Assembly: GCF_003014615.1 (NCBI RefSeq)
Contig: NZ_PYGI01000022.1
Location: forward strand, 1 to 64,000
Length of the DNA: 64,000 nt
Source: Marinobacterium halophilum
Lineage (GTDB): Bacteria > Pseudomonadota > Gammaproteobacteria > Pseudomonadales > Balneatricaceae
Direction: 5' to 3'
This document shows, one piece after another, positions 40,039 to 49,836 of the stretch (the first letter of the stretch is position 1; the number at the start of each line of letters is the position of its first letter). The notes under the pieces were generated by a model, which saw only the letters and a list, made by a program, of their open reading frames with translations, was not told the DNA's origin and did not search any database. A program made the translations under genes and the position numbers.

Positions 40039-40626
40039 TTAAGGGTCGGTGCCGGGTTCCCATTCATTGATAATGACGGTGATTTTCATGTCTTCACGGC
40101 TCAGGCGCAGTTTTTCCGGCAATACCCGGCCGACCGCTTGGGTCAGACGCGGGTATTCAATACGCCACCCGGATTGAGTGAAGCCCGATCCCGTTGTTGC
40201 GTAGCGATGAGGCGCACCAGAGGGGGCCGGAATGCCGCGAATCCAGAATTGTGCCTGGGTCAGGGGCAAGTGCCAGCCCAGCAGCTGCTGCATCAGGGCT
40301 TCCGGCGTACGGGCACGATGGATTTCGGGTTCACCGGCGCGTTGCAGGCTGACTTCCTGTGCATTGCCATCGATGCTCATGCCGCCCTGGCCGAGCGGGC
40401 CGCTGATGCGAATGCGGTAGCGATCCTGGTCCTGCTGCCAGTTCAGATTGGCGCTTTGGCTGTCGTCGGCCCAGCGGATACCGATACGGCCTTGTGCCGA
40501 CCACTGTTGCAGGTTCATGGCCTGCTCCGGGTCGATCACCAGCGGGGCAGTCGGTGGCTGCTTCAGGGTGCTGCAGCCACTGAGCAGGGTCAGCAGCAGG
40601 ATGCCGAATAATACAGGCATGCGCAT
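40039..40626 (-). CDS. lolB: Outer-membrane lipoprotein receptor LolB
   Basis: This 195-residue lipoprotein accepts lipoproteins from LolA and inserts them in the outer membrane. The signal peptide ends in the lipobox LLSGC (Cys18); the LQQWSAQGRIGIRW start of the barrel and the QLLGWHLPLTQAQFWIRG block are typical. ATG 40626 shares its A with the TGA of the upstream TPR gene (TGATG), so translation is coupled. ispE, which usually follows lolB, is not here. Confidence 0.92.
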   Translation of the reverse strand: MRMPVLFGILLLTLLSGCSTLKQPPTAPLVIDPEQAMNLQQWSAQGRIGIRWADDSQSANLNWQQDQDRYRIRISGPLGQGGMSIDGNAQEVSLQRAGEPEIHRARTPEALMQQLLGWHLPLTQAQFWIRGIPAPSGAPHRYATTGSGFTQSGWRIEYPRLTQAVGRVLPEKLRLSREDMKITVIINEWEPGTDP

Positions 40627-42344
40627 CAGGGATTTACTCCAATCACGGTCGCTGCGTTGAGCAGATGCGGGTTGTCAGGATGCTGCTGCAGGCCAGTGTC
40701 GAGGCGCTCGCGTGCAGCCTGCTGCTCGCCCAATGCCCAGAGCACCTGGATCAGATGGCCGTTGACTTCAGGGTCGGGGTAGGCGGCGTAGGCGCGCTGC
40801 AGGAAGTGGCGGGCTTCGGCATTACGGCCGAGTTTGTGCAGTATCCAGCCCATGGAGTCGAGCGTGGCGGCATCTTCGGGCTGCTGTGCCAGCGCACGGC
40901 TGATCAGGCTATGAGCCTCGTCGAACTGGTCGGTATATTCCGTCAGTGTGTAGCCCAGCGCGTTCTGCAGCATGGGGTTGTCCGGCGCCAGTGCCAATGC
41001 CCGGCGCAGATCGCTGATGGTCTGCTCGGCGGTGTCGGCATTGCCGAGCATGGCGCGGGTATACAGCAGGTTGACGCTGTCCGGTGCGGTGGCCAGCGCC
41101 TGATCCAATGTTTCCAGTGCAGCATCGCGTAGCGCCTGACGTTGTAGCCATTCGACATAGAGAATGGTCAGTGGCTCACGCTGTTCAGGGTGTTTACGGG
41201 TGGCAAAATCGATCAGCGCTTCCACTTCGGCGGCCTGCTGGGGCTGTTCATGCAGAGCCAGCGCACGGGCGTACGCCTGCACCAGATTGGGGCCGTCCTC
41301 GACCAGCAGGAAGTGGCGCAGGGCCTGCTCGTTCTGTCCCTGTGATTGGGCGATGACCCCGAGATAGAAGTGCGGGGCGGTGATATCGGTATTGTGTTCC
41401 AGCAGCTGTTGCAGCAGGACACTGCTTTCCTGCCAGCGGTCGTTTTCCAGCAGCAACAGAGCGAAATAGTAGCCCAGTTGCGGGTTTTCCTGACCGTCCA
41501 GCAGTGTGCGAATGATGCGCCAGGCGCGGGCAGGTTGGCCGCTGAGCAGCAACAGTTGCGCCTGTGCTGCGGCCAGACGACCATTGTCGGGATCCTGTTT
41601 CAGTGCACGTTCGACCAGTCGCAGACCCTGCTCGGGTTCGCCCTGCTGGCGATAAAGTTCGGCGCGTTGCAGCGCCAGATCGGCCTGTGCCGGGTTCTTG
41701 TGCAGACCCTGGTCAAGCAGGCGAGCAGCGGCGGCAGGCTGTTGCTGCTGTTTGAGCAGGAGGGCGCGGATCAGTAGCAGGTCCTGGCGTTCGGGGGCAC
41801 TGGCCTGCAGCTCGGTAAGGGCATTGAAATACTGCCCGGCAACAGTCGGTTTCATGTCATCGATACGGCCGCTGATCAGCGTCAAGGCCTGATCGCCGCC
41901 CTGCTTCAGCAGGCGTTGCAGCAGCGGCAACGCCTCCTCGAAGCGACCTTCATGCAGCAGAATGTTGGCCTGGATGTGCAGGGGTTCCAGAGCGTCAGGT
42001 GCCTGCCGGCTCCACAGTGTACTGGCCTGGAGTACGGCGTCGGAGTTGCGCAGGAACTGGGCGATACGGGTCGCCCGTTCGGATACGGCTGCATCCCCGG
42101 TTTTTTCCGCTTCGCTCAGATAGTTGTCCAGGGCGATATCAAAACGGCCCTGTTTGCCGGCCAATTCTGCACTAAGCAGTGCGTACAGGCTGTTGGCGTT
42201 GAATTCACCAGGGGTGTAGGCGGACGGCACATAGGTATCGGCCGACACCGGGGCTGGAGGTTGAATCGTCTGCTGGCTGCAGCCGCCAAGAGCGAGTCCG
42301 GCCAGCAGGCTGATCATGAAAGGCTTTTTGCTGAATCGATACAC
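40626..42344 (-). CDS. TPR-repeat lipoprotein
   Basis: This roughly 572-residue protein has a lipoprotein signal ending LALGGC (Cys22 from the chosen start) and a long series of TPR units to the C terminus. GTG 42344, with AGGA 8 bases upstream and a basic n-region, is chosen over the ATG at 42377. Its conserved place directly before lolB and divergent from hemA is known in Pseudomonas. A scaffold role in the cell envelope is likely; the exact partner is not known. Confidence 0.85.
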   Translation of the reverse strand: MYRFSKKPFMISLLAGLALGGCSQQTIQPPAPVSADTYVPSAYTPGEFNANSLYALLSAELAGKQGRFDIALDNYLSEAEKTGDAAVSERATRIAQFLRNSDAVLQASTLWSRQAPDALEPLHIQANILLHEGRFEEALPLLQRLLKQGGDQALTLISGRIDDMKPTVAGQYFNALTELQASAPERQDLLLIRALLLKQQQQPAAAARLLDQGLHKNPAQADLALQRAELYRQQGEPEQGLRLVERALKQDPDNGRLAAAQAQLLLLSGQPARAWRIIRTLLDGQENPQLGYYFALLLLENDRWQESSVLLQQLLEHNTDITAPHFYLGVIAQSQGQNEQALRHFLLVEDGPNLVQAYARALALHEQPQQAAEVEALIDFATRKHPEQREPLTILYVEWLQRQALRDAALETLDQALATAPDSVNLLYTRAMLGNADTAEQTISDLRRALALAPDNPMLQNALGYTLTEYTDQFDEAHSLISRALAQQPEDAATLDSMGWILHKLGRNAEARHFLQRAYAAYPDPEVNGHLIQVLWALGEQQAARERLDTGLQQHPDNPHLLNAATVIGVNP

Positions 42345-42538
42345 GTGTCCGGTCCTGCTGGAGGGGTGAAATGTCACTATAGAGCACGGGGCTCCCGGCT
42401 GTCATGCCGTACCTTGTTTGGTACGCAATCGACCCCCAGGGTTCCTTCGTACGTCAACAAAGAGTAAGTGGGTTAATCCGGCGGCGTCAAAGGTGTATGA
42501 TGACGCGCTTGTTTGTAAGGGGGCGATGCGAACCTTTT

Positions 42539-43807
42539 ATGGCTTTGCTGGCGTTAGGAATCAATCATAAAACGGCACCGGTAGAGGTGCGTGAGCGCGT
42601 TGCGTTCGCGCCCGAAAAACTGGCCGAGGCGCTGCACGAAGCGCAGCTCAAGGCCGGCCTCTCCGAAGTGGCGATTTTGTCCACCTGTAATCGGACCGAA
42701 CTGTACTGTTCGACCGAGCTGGAAGGTACGCGTGCCCTGCTGGAATGGTTAGGGCAGTATCACGGGCTCGATGTCGAAGAGTTGCAGCGCTGCGCCTATG
42801 CCCATTGGGATGCGGACGCGGTACGGCACATGATGCGGGTGGCCTGTGGACTGGACTCGCTGGTACTGGGCGAGCCGCAGATTCTCGGCCAGCTCAAGTC
42901 TGCCTATTCGGTCTCCCAGGCGGAAGGCTTGGCCAGTGTCGAACTGGGACGTTTGTTCCGCAGAACCTTTTCGGTGGCGAAAGAGGTCCGCACCCAAACC
43001 GCGATTGGTCAGAACCCGGTTTCCGTGGCCTATGCCGCGGTCAGTCTGGCGCAGCATATTTTTGCCGATATGGCGTCCAGCCGCGCGTTGCTCATCGGTG
43101 CCGGCGAGACCATCGAGCTGGTTGCCCGGCATCTGGCCCGTGCCGGTGTGCAGCAGATCACGGTAGCCAACCGGACGCTGGCGCGGGCCCTGGCAGTGGC
43201 TGAAGAGTTCGATGGCCGTGCGATCGAACTGAGTCAGATCCCCGACGAACTGCCCAATACCGATATTCTGATCGCCTCCACCGCCAGCCAGTTGCCGATT
43301 CTGGGCAAGGGGGCGGTGGAAGCGGCATTGAAAAAACGCAAGCATCGGCCGATCTTCATGGTTGATATCGCGGTGCCAAGGGACATCGAACCCCAGGTCG
43401 GTGATCTGGATGACGTCTATCTGTACACCGTGGATGATCTGCGTGAAGTCATCGAAGAGAACCAGCGTGAGCGCCAGAGTGCCGCTGCGCAGGCCGAAAT
43501 CATTATTGAATCCGGTACCCAGGGCTACATGCGCCAGCTGCGTGAACTGGATGCCGTCGATACCCTTATTCAGCTGCGTGCCCAGGCCAAGCAGACGGCC
43601 GCCCAGGAGCTGAACAAGGCGCTGCGTCAGCTGCGCAACGGCAGGACGGCCGAGGATGTGCTGCAGCAACTGGCGCACGGTCTCACCAATAAACTGTTAC
43701 ACCAGCCGACGGTACAGCTGCGCCGCGCCTCTTCCGAGGGCCGCACCGATCTGCTGCAGCTGGTGCAGGAACTTTACCAGCTGGACGACTCCAACCCGAC
43801 CGGGTGA
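42539..43807 (+). CDS. hemA: Glutamyl-tRNA reductase
   Basis: This 422-residue NADPH-dependent enzyme starts tetrapyrrole synthesis by reducing glutamyl-tRNA to glutamate-1-semialdehyde. Cys50 in [12 protein letters not shown] is the nucleophile; the NADPH domain [13 protein letters not shown] and the dimerisation tail follow. ATG 42539 gives the standard [14 protein letters not shown] start; upstream codons in the same frame belong to the leader. A candidate TATGAT -10 lies at 42496-42501. It heads hemA-prfA-prmC, linking haem synthesis to termination-factor genes as in E. coli. Confidence 0.97.
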   Translation: MALLALGINHKTAPVEVRERVAFAPEKLAEALHEAQLKAGLSEVAILSTCNRTELYCSTELEGTRALLEWLGQYHGLDVEELQRCAYAHWDADAVRHMMRVACGLDSLVLGEPQILGQLKSAYSVSQAEGLASVELGRLFRRTFSVAKEVRTQTAIGQNPVSVAYAAVSLAQHIFADMASSRALLIGAGETIELVARHLARAGVQQITVANRTLARALAVAEEFDGRAIELSQIPDELPNTDILIASTASQLPILGKGAVEAALKKRKHRPIFMVDIAVPRDIEPQVGDLDDVYLYTVDDLREVIEENQRERQSAAAQAEIIIESGTQGYMRQLRELDAVDTLIQLRAQAKQTAAQELNKALRQLRNGRTAEDVLQQLAHGLTNKLLHQPTVQLRRASSEGRTDLLQLVQELYQLDDSNPTG

Positions 43808-43835
43808 GCGCATCAGCACAGGAATCAAGGCTGTC

Positions 43836-44918
43836 ATGAAAACATCCATCAAGCACAAGCTGGAGAAGCTGTGCGACCGTCATGAAGAGTTGTCGGCGCT
43901 GCTCAGTGAACCGGACGTCATCGCTGACCAGAATCGTTTCCGTGACTACTCACGCGAGTATTCTGATCTGGAAGCGGTGACGACGGCGTTTGCGCACTGG
44001 CAACAGGCGCAGGAAGATCTTGCCTCCGCCGAGGAGATGCTCGGCGAAGAGGATGCCGAGATGCGCGAGATGGCACGGGACGAAATGGCGGCTGCCAAGC
44101 TGCGGACCTCGGACCTTGAGGCCGAGCTGCAGGTGCTGCTGTTGCCGCGTGATCCCAATGATCACCGCAACGTCTTTCTGGAAGTACGCGCCGGTACCGG
44201 TGGCGATGAAGCCGCGATCTTCTCTGGTGATCTGTTTCGCATGTATTCACGCTATGCCGAGCAGAACGGCTGGCGGGTCGAAGTGGTCAGTGCCAACGAA
44301 GGCGAACATGGCGGGTACAAGGAGATCATCAGCCGCGTGGTCGGCGAAGATGTCTATGCCCGGCTCAAGTTCGAATCCGGCGCGCACCGAGTCCAGCGTG
44401 TCCCCGAAACCGAATCCCAGGGCCGCATTCACACCTCGGCCTGTACTGTAGCGGTCATGCCGGAGATGGATGCGTCGGCGGAGATCGAGATCAACAAGGC
44501 GGATCTGCGTGTCGATACCTATCGGGCTTCCGGTGCCGGTGGTCAGCATATCAACAAGACAGATTCGGCCGTGCGCATCACCCACGTACCCACAGGGCTG
44601 GTGGTGGAGTGTCAGGAAGAGCGCTCGCAGCACAAGAACCGCGCCAAGGCGATGGCGCTGTTGGCTTCGCGTCTGCAGCAGGCCGAACAGGATCGCCAGC
44701 ATGCGGCGCAGGCCAGTACCCGTAAGAGTCTGGTTGGTTCAGGGGATCGTTCAGAACGTATCCGCACCTATAATTATCCACAGGGTCGATTGACCGATCA
44801 CCGCATCAACCTGACCATCTACCGCCTGAACGAAGTGATGGCCGGTGATCTGGACCAGGTGATCCAGCCGCTGCGCAACGAGTTCCAGGCCGAGCAGCTC
44901 AGCGCGCTGTCGGAATGA
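43836..44918 (+). CDS. prfA: Peptide chain release factor 1
   Basis: This 360-residue factor reads UAA and UAG and triggers peptide release. The RF1-defining PAT-type anticodon region lies in [11 protein letters not shown].../[16 protein letters not shown], the GGQ motif being at about residues 235-237. ATG 43836 has AAGG 5 bases upstream. The stop overlaps prmC (ATGA), fitting since PrmC methylates the GGQ glutamine. Confidence 0.97.
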   Translation: MKTSIKHKLEKLCDRHEELSALLSEPDVIADQNRFRDYSREYSDLEAVTTAFAHWQQAQEDLASAEEMLGEEDAEMREMARDEMAAAKLRTSDLEAELQVLLLPRDPNDHRNVFLEVRAGTGGDEAAIFSGDLFRMYSRYAEQNGWRVEVVSANEGEHGGYKEIISRVVGEDVYARLKFESGAHRVQRVPETESQGRIHTSACTVAVMPEMDASAEIEINKADLRVDTYRASGAGGQHINKTDSAVRITHVPTGLVVECQEERSQHKNRAKAMALLASRLQQAEQDRQHAAQASTRKSLVGSGDRSERIRTYNYPQGRLTDHRINLTIYRLNEVMAGDLDQVIQPLRNEFQAEQLSALSE

Positions 44919-45757
44919 ACATGTTGACGGTTGCCGAAGCCCTGGCGCGCGCACCCGAACTGGCCGACGTGAGCGACAGTTCACGACTGGACCTGGAGCT
45001 GCTGCTGTGCGATCTGCTCGACAAACCGCGCAGCTGGCTGTTCACGTGGCCTGACGCGCAGCTGACCGAGGCGCAAGTCGCCCGTTTTGAGCAGCTGCTG
45101 GCGCGCCGTCTGCAGGGTGAACCGGTAGCGCATCTGCTGGGCTATCGTGACTTCTGGACCCTGAGGCTCAAGGTCAGCCCCGACACCCTGATTCCCCGCC
45201 CCGATACTGAAACCCTGGTGGAGCAGGCGCTGGCGCATCTGCCTGCGGCTCCGGCGCGGGTGGCTGATCTGGGTACCGGCACCGGTGCCATCGCCCTGGC
45301 GCTGGCCAGCGAACGGCCGCAGTGGCAGTTGGTCGCCACCGATCTGCACCTCGGTGCCGTGGCACTGGCACGGGAGAATGCCACGGCCAATGGACTCGAT
45401 AACGTCGAGATTGTGCCGGGCAGCTGGTGCGAGCCGCTGCAAGGCCATTTCGACATGATTGTCAGCAATCCGCCCTACATTGACCCTGAAGACCCGCATC
45501 TGCAGCAGGGTGATGTCCGCTTTGAACCTTTGTCGGCCCTGACGGCCGAAGACAAGGGCATGGCCGATATTCGCACCATCGCCGAACAGGCGCGGACCTG
45601 TCTGCGTACGGGCGGCTGGTTACTGTTCGAACACGGCTATGATCAGGGTATGTCCGTGCGCGCCTGCCTGCAGGCGTTGGGGTATACGCAGGTCGCGACG
45701 GTGCGGGATCTGGGCGACAACGACCGGGTCACACTGGGATGCTGGCAAGGGGAATGA
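44915..45757 (+). CDS. prmC: Release factor glutamine methyltransferase
   Basis: This 280-residue SAM-dependent enzyme N5-methylates the glutamine of the GGQ motif in RF1 and RF2. Motifs are [16 protein letters not shown] for SAM binding and the substrate loop NPPYI. It overlaps prfA by four bases, so the enzyme and its substrate are produced together. Followed at 3 bases by moeB. Confidence 0.96.
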   Translation: MNMLTVAEALARAPELADVSDSSRLDLELLLCDLLDKPRSWLFTWPDAQLTEAQVARFEQLLARRLQGEPVAHLLGYRDFWTLRLKVSPDTLIPRPDTETLVEQALAHLPAAPARVADLGTGTGAIALALASERPQWQLVATDLHLGAVALARENATANGLDNVEIVPGSWCEPLQGHFDMIVSNPPYIDPEDPHLQQGDVRFEPLSALTAEDKGMADIRTIAEQARTCLRTGGWLLFEHGYDQGMSVRACLQALGYTQVATVRDLGDNDRVTLGCWQGE

Positions 45758-45760
45758 ACA

Positions 45761-46525
45761 ATGCTTGATGACCTACAACTGTTACGTTACAGCCGCAGCA
45801 TCATGCTGCCCGAAGTGGATATTGCCGGTCAGGCCGCCTGGTGTAATGCACGGGTATTGATTCTTGGCCTGGGCGGACTCGGAGGGCCGGCCGCCGCGTA
45901 TCTGGCCGCTGCCGGCGTCGGCGAATTGATACTGGTCGATGACGACCGGGTCGAGCTGAGCAACCTGCAACGTCAGGTTATCCACCGTCAGGACGCCTGT
46001 GACGAGACCAAAGTGACCTCGGCGGCGGCCACACTGGCGGCAATCAACAGCGACATCCGCATTACCCCGGTGGCCGAGCGCCTGCAGGGCGAACGCCTGC
46101 GATATTGGGTTGATCAGGCCGATCTGGTGCTCGACTGCTGTGACAACTTCGCTACCCGCTTTGCCCTGAACCAGGCCTGTGTCGAGACCGGTACGCCGCT
46201 GGTATCAGGCGCCGCGATCCGGTTTGATGGCCAAATCAGTGTTTATGATCCGCGCCAGCCCGATTCACCCTGTTACCAGTGTTTGTATCGCAGCGGCGAT
46301 GACGAGGCGATGACCTGCAGTGAATCCGGGGTGTTTCCGCCATTGGTGGGCATCATCGGCAGCATGCAGGCGATGGAAGCATTGAAGCTGCTGGCCGGCG
46401 TGGGTGAGCCGCTGACCGGTCGCCTGCTGCTGCTGGATGGCAAACGTATGCAATGGCGCAGCCTCAAGCTGCGCCCCGATCCCGAATGTCCGATCTGTAA
46501 AGGAAATGCGCAACATGCAGGATAA
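45761..46525 (+). CDS. moeB: MoeB/ThiF-family adenylyltransferase
   Basis: This 254-residue E1-like enzyme adenylates the C terminus of a small sulfur carrier such as MoaD or ThiS. It has the Rossmann motif [15 protein letters not shown], the catalytic [13 protein letters not shown] block, and zinc cysteines in CYQC and CPIC. Next to prmC it is usually moeB in gammaproteobacteria; ThiF cannot be excluded because the two are very alike and neither MoaD nor ThiS is in the window. AGGGGA precedes the ATG. Confidence 0.9.
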   Translation: MLDDLQLLRYSRSIMLPEVDIAGQAAWCNARVLILGLGGLGGPAAAYLAAAGVGELILVDDDRVELSNLQRQVIHRQDACDETKVTSAAATLAAINSDIRITPVAERLQGERLRYWVDQADLVLDCCDNFATRFALNQACVETGTPLVSGAAIRFDGQISVYDPRQPDSPCYQCLYRSGDDEAMTCSESGVFPPLVGIIGSMQAMEALKLLAGVGEPLTGRLLLLDGKRMQWRSLKLRPDPECPICKGNAQHAG

Positions 46526-46934
46526 CAAGATAAAAGCACTGCTCGAGCGTAGCCGCCGTATCGCGCTGGTGGGTGCCAGCGCCAAGTCGCACCGTGCCAG
46601 TTACCAGGTAATGTCCTACCTGCTCAACAGCGGATATGAAGTGGTCCCGGTAAACCCGTCACTGGCAGGCGAGATCCTGCAGGGACAGCCGGTGGTAGCT
46701 TCGCTGGCCGATATCGAGGGGCCTGTGGATATGGTGGATATCTTCCGCAATTCGGTGGATGCCGGCTATGTGGTTGATGAAGCGATTGAGAAAGGGGTCA
46801 AGGCGGTGTGGATGCAGTTGGGCGTAATCAATGAAGAGGCCGCCGAGCGGGCCGAAGCGGCCGGGCTGGAAGTGGTCATGGACCGTTGCCCGGCGATTGA
46901 AATTCCACGTTTGGGTATTGCCGCCGTCGGCTGA
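46515..46934 (+). CDS. CoA-binding domain protein (YccU family)
   Basis: This 139-residue Rossmann-fold protein belongs to the CoA_binding_2 family: [31 protein letters not shown], and VWMQLGV. Function is not established for the family, which binds CoA in a deep cleft. It overlaps moeB by 11 bases and ends flush against the convergent ankyrin gene with no spacing. ATG 46515 gives the family start; an in-frame ATG at 46437 lies inside moeB. Confidence 0.88.
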   Translation: MQDNKIKALLERSRRIALVGASAKSHRASYQVMSYLLNSGYEVVPVNPSLAGEILQGQPVVASLADIEGPVDMVDIFRNSVDAGYVVDEAIEKGVKAVWMQLGVINEEAAERAEAAGLEVVMDRCPAIEIPRLGIAAVG

Positions 46935-47555
46935 TCAGCCGCCCAGCATCATCTGGCGTATGCGCAGGTCATCCAGAACCCGTTTCAACCGGGTGGCCAG
47001 CGCCACATCTTCCAGCGCCGTCAACCACTCCTCCTCACAGCGCGCACCTGACTGCAACAGAAACTGCAGCAGCGGCAGATCGCCGTTGGCCAGCAGGCCC
47101 TGCAGCAGCGTACAACCATCCGCATCGGACTGGTCGATATCGGCTCCGTGTTGCAATAAACGACTCAGATGCAGCATCAGAGTGGCGGTTTCACAGTGTT
47201 CAACACATTGATGCAGCAACGGGCGTTGGCTGTGAATCAGGTTGGGGTCTTCTCCGGCCTGCAGCAGCAGGGTCAGCCGTGGCAGGCTGTCGCTGTGCTG
47301 CAGTGCCAGGCATACCAGCGGTGTGCCGCAGCGTGCCGGCGGCAGGGGGCGGGCCGCCTTGTTCAGCAGCAGTTCCAGCGTACGCGGGGTCGAGTCGGTC
47401 AGTGCCAGTTCCAGCGCATGACGGCCGTCGCTGCCGGGCACACTCAATTGCTCGGCATCCAGTTTGGACAGGTGGTGGGCAACCTTGTCGGGATCGTTGG
47501 CGATGATCGCCTTGAGCAGCCGTTCATGACGGCTGTTGAACAGTGATGTCAGCAT
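46935..47555 (-). CDS. Ankyrin-repeat protein
   Basis: This 206-residue protein has four to five degenerate ankyrin repeats, such as DGRHALELALTDSTPRTLELLLNKAARP and LLHQCVEHCETATLMLHLSRLLQHGADI. No signal peptide, so likely a cytoplasmic binding partner. It directly abuts the convergent CoA-binding gene. No cognate partner is evident. Confidence 0.8.
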   Translation of the reverse strand: MLTSLFNSRHERLLKAIIANDPDKVAHHLSKLDAEQLSVPGSDGRHALELALTDSTPRTLELLLNKAARPLPPARCGTPLVCLALQHSDSLPRLTLLLQAGEDPNLIHSQRPLLHQCVEHCETATLMLHLSRLLQHGADIDQSDADGCTLLQGLLANGDLPLLQFLLQSGARCEEEWLTALEDVALATRLKRVLDDLRIRQMMLGG

Positions 47556-47582
47556 ACAGTGTCCTACCTCTTACAGGCGTGT

Positions 47583-48539
47583 TCAGATCATGCCGGTCAA
47601 GCGCAGTAGATAGATACCGGCACTGAGCGTGAGTACCGATCCCAGCGTGGTCGTCAGTACGATATTGGCGGCCAGCTGGGCATTGCCGCCCATGGCGCGC
47701 GCCATTACAAAACTGGCCGCAGCCGTAGGACAGCCGAACAGCACCATCAGAATCGCCAGCTCTTCACCGTCAAACCCGTATAGCCAGGCACCGCAGGTGA
47801 GCACCACCGGCAAAATTACCAACTTCAGCGCGGTGGCCCAGAAGGCCTGTGCCGAGGTGTCATGCAGACTCTTCAGGTTCAGTGAAGCACCGATGGTCAG
47901 CAGCGCCAGCGGCAGCGTCAGGTTGGCGAAGTAAGTGCCGGTCTTGGCGACCACTTCAGGCAGCGGAACGCTGAACCAGGACATGGGCAATGCGGCCAGT
48001 ACCGCTAGAATCAACGGGTTTTTCAGGATCTCCAGCAGTGTGCTGCTGAGCTTCATGCTTTCACTGCGCTGCATCGGGATGCTCAGGCAGAGGATCGACA
48101 GCACGTTGAACAGCGGGATGACCAGTGCCAACAGCAACGAGGCCTGAGCCAGTCCGGCATCACCGAACAGGTTGAAGCTGACCGCCAGCCCGATAATGCC
48201 GTAGTTGCTGCGGAACGCCCCTTGAATGAACACGCCGAGATCTTCTGGAGCCTTTATCCAGCGTGCCGCCGACCACCAGATCAGGCCAAAACTGAGCAGG
48301 ATGCCGACCAGTACATAGCCCAGCTGGTGCGGATTGAACACGGCCTGAAAATCCATCCGTGCAATCGACATGAATACCAGTGCCGGCAGGGTGATGACAA
48401 ACACCAGCTTGGAGCCGGTGGCGACAAATGCCTCGTCGATCAACCGGCAGCGGCGCAGCAGATAACCGAGAAACAGGATGAAAAAGATCGGTGCAACGAT
48501 ATTGGCGGTGTAGCCCAGGGTTTGCAGGTAGAGGTTCAA
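47583..48539 (-). CDS. AEC-family permease (auxin efflux carrier type)
   Basis: This 318-residue membrane protein has about ten helices in the inverted-repeat AEC/bile-acid transporter fold, with the central NPLILAVLAALP motif. AEC permeases move malate, malonate or other carboxylates. The start is TTG 48539 with GGAG 7 bases upstream. It is separated from the EamA gene by 67 bases on the same strand. A second AEC gene lies at 49837. Confidence 0.88.
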   Translation of the reverse strand: MNLYLQTLGYTANIVAPIFFILFLGYLLRRCRLIDEAFVATGSKLVFVITLPALVFMSIARMDFQAVFNPHQLGYVLVGILLSFGLIWWSAARWIKAPEDLGVFIQGAFRSNYGIIGLAVSFNLFGDAGLAQASLLLALVIPLFNVLSILCLSIPMQRSESMKLSSTLLEILKNPLILAVLAALPMSWFSVPLPEVVAKTGTYFANLTLPLALLTIGASLNLKSLHDTSAQAFWATALKLVILPVVLTCGAWLYGFDGEELAILMVLFGCPTAAASFVMARAMGGNAQLAANIVLTTTLGSVLTLSAGIYLLRLTGMI

Positions 48540-48606
48540 GACCGGTCTCCGGCTGCGATGAGGGGAAGGGGTATTCTACCCCATTGCGGGTACGTCTGGC
48601 GGTGCA

Positions 48607-49488
48607 TCAACGGCGCTCAGGCTGCAGCCGGTGACCGAAGAAGAACAGCGCCAGACCGGTCACGACCAGCAGGCAGCCCTGCCACAACCCCGGTGTCAGT
48701 GGCTCTTCATTGAGCCAGTGTCCCAGCATCAACGCAAAAATCGGCGTGATCAGCGTTACCAGTGCCACCGTGCTGGGTGGCAGGTGGCGCAGCACATGAA
48801 AGTAGCAGACGAAGCCGAGCAGCGAGCCGAACAGGGCAAGATAGATGATCGCCCAGAACGAGCGGCTGCCGGGGTCGATCTCCAGCGGTGCTGCGCCGAG
48901 TAGCCACCAGGTAATGGCAAAACCGGGCAGTGACCAGAGCAGGGCGCCGACGGTATGCGCCAGCGGATTGATCTGGGCACTGCTGCGCTTGACCATGACG
49001 CCACTGAGGCTGAACAGGCTGACGGCCAGCAGAAGCAGCAACAGGCCGGGCAGGCTTTGCGGTCCCAGTGCCACATCATCGGTAAAAATGACCCCCAGGC
49101 CGCTGAAAGCCAGCAGGCATGCAATCCAGCGATAGGCGCGAAAACGGGGTTCGTCGAGCAGCCACTGCCCCATCACGGCGGACAGGATCGGGGCCAGTCC
49201 GAACATGATCGAAATCAGCCCCGAGGGCACATAGCGTGAGGCGATATAGGTGCAGCACATGGCCCCGAATACACCGATTGAGGCATAGGCATAGGTGGTC
49301 TGGGCGCGGCGGTGCAGCGGCAGCTTGATACGTAACAGGCGCAGCAGCAATACGCCGAGCACGGCGGCAATGGCCATGCGCAGGCCACCGGCGAGGACCG
49401 GGTCAACCGATTCGCTGCTCCAGGCAATGGTCAGTGGGGTGGTCGACCAGACCAGCACCACGGCAAGATAGGACAGGGGGACCGACAT
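48607..49488 (-). CDS. EamA/DMT-family exporter
   Basis: This 293-residue protein has ten membrane helices and two EamA repeats, the second with PPSTVALVTLITPIFALMLGHWL. The family exports amino acids and other metabolites. ATG 49488 with GGAG 6 bases upstream is preferred to an ATG 27 bases earlier. An SD-preceded 32-codon leader peptide and a long hairpin lie upstream, so expression is probably attenuated by translation of the leader. The substrate may therefore be an amino acid (inference). Confidence 0.88.
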   Translation of the reverse strand: MSVPLSYLAVVLVWSTTPLTIAWSSESVDPVLAGGLRMAIAAVLGVLLLRLLRIKLPLHRRAQTTYAYASIGVFGAMCCTYIASRYVPSGLISIMFGLAPILSAVMGQWLLDEPRFRAYRWIACLLAFSGLGVIFTDDVALGPQSLPGLLLLLLAVSLFSLSGVMVKRSSAQINPLAHTVGALLWSLPGFAITWWLLGAAPLEIDPGSRSFWAIIYLALFGSLLGFVCYFHVLRHLPPSTVALVTLITPIFALMLGHWLNEEPLTPGLWQGCLLVVTGLALFFFGHRLQPERR

Positions 49489-49530
49489 ACATAACTCCGT
49501 GTCAGCGGCGGGCATTGCTACAACGACAAA

Positions 49531-49558
49531 GGCCGCAGAAGCAATGCTGCGGCCTTGA
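49531..49558 (-). terminator. Attenuator-like hairpin upstream of the EamA gene
   Basis: On the minus strand a perfect 10-bp stem, AAGGCCGCAG and CTGCGGCCTT with an 8-base loop, is followed by TGTCGTT, a poor T-run. Its loop GCATTGC (49543-49549) is complementary to GCAATGC (49514-49520) further downstream, so an alternative fold or pseudoknot can form near the ribosome-binding site. Confidence 0.65.
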
Positions 49559-49575
49559 ACAATAACAGAAACGAA

Positions 49576-49674
49576 TCAGTGGCAGGGCAGCATCAGCGCA
49601 CGACGCATCTTCGGCGGTGCACATCGGGTGTCCGCTCGTCGGATGGCAATCGGGGCGTTGAATCGTGGCTGCAT
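49576..49674 (-). CDS. Leader peptide upstream of the EamA exporter
   Basis: This 32-codon frame begins at ATG 49674 with AAGGA 6 bases upstream, a better ribosome-binding site than many full genes here. It contains six Arg (MQPRFNAPIAIRRADTR at the start) and five Pro, and ends in Pro-Cys-His. It stops 18 bases before the attenuator-like hairpin. A promoter TTGACG (49723-49728) 17 bases before GATGAT (49700-49705) precedes it, with a CCGGT/ACCGG inverted repeat inside the spacer. Leader function is inferred from position. Confidence 0.6.
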   Translation of the reverse strand: MQPRFNAPIAIRRADTRCAPPKMRRALMLPCH

Positions 49675-49699
49675 GATGAATCCTTGCTGGTGAGTCCTG

Positions 49700-49728
49700 A
49701 TCATCCGGTATCACACCGGTCACGTCAA
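49700..49728 (-). promoter_or_regulatory. Promoter and candidate operator of the EamA leader
   Basis: Minus strand TTGACG (49723-49728), 17-base spacer, GATGAT (49700-49705). The spacer contains an inverted repeat, CCGGT at 49705-49709 and ACCGG at 49715-49719, well placed for a repressor. Confidence 0.55.
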
Positions 49729-49836
49729 CCGTGAATAAAATGAAACGGACGGCTGAGTAAATGTCGCCCCACAGCGTTCCGGGAATGTCACAATGGGGGG
49801 CCTTGCTGCCCCTTTTACGTTACTGGATGATTGCCG

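Noticed and set aside
49502-49723. 73-codon Cys-rich frame upstream of the EamA gene
   Set aside because: No ribosome-binding site and it runs through the promoter and hairpin; the 32-codon frame in another phase has a strong AAGGA instead.
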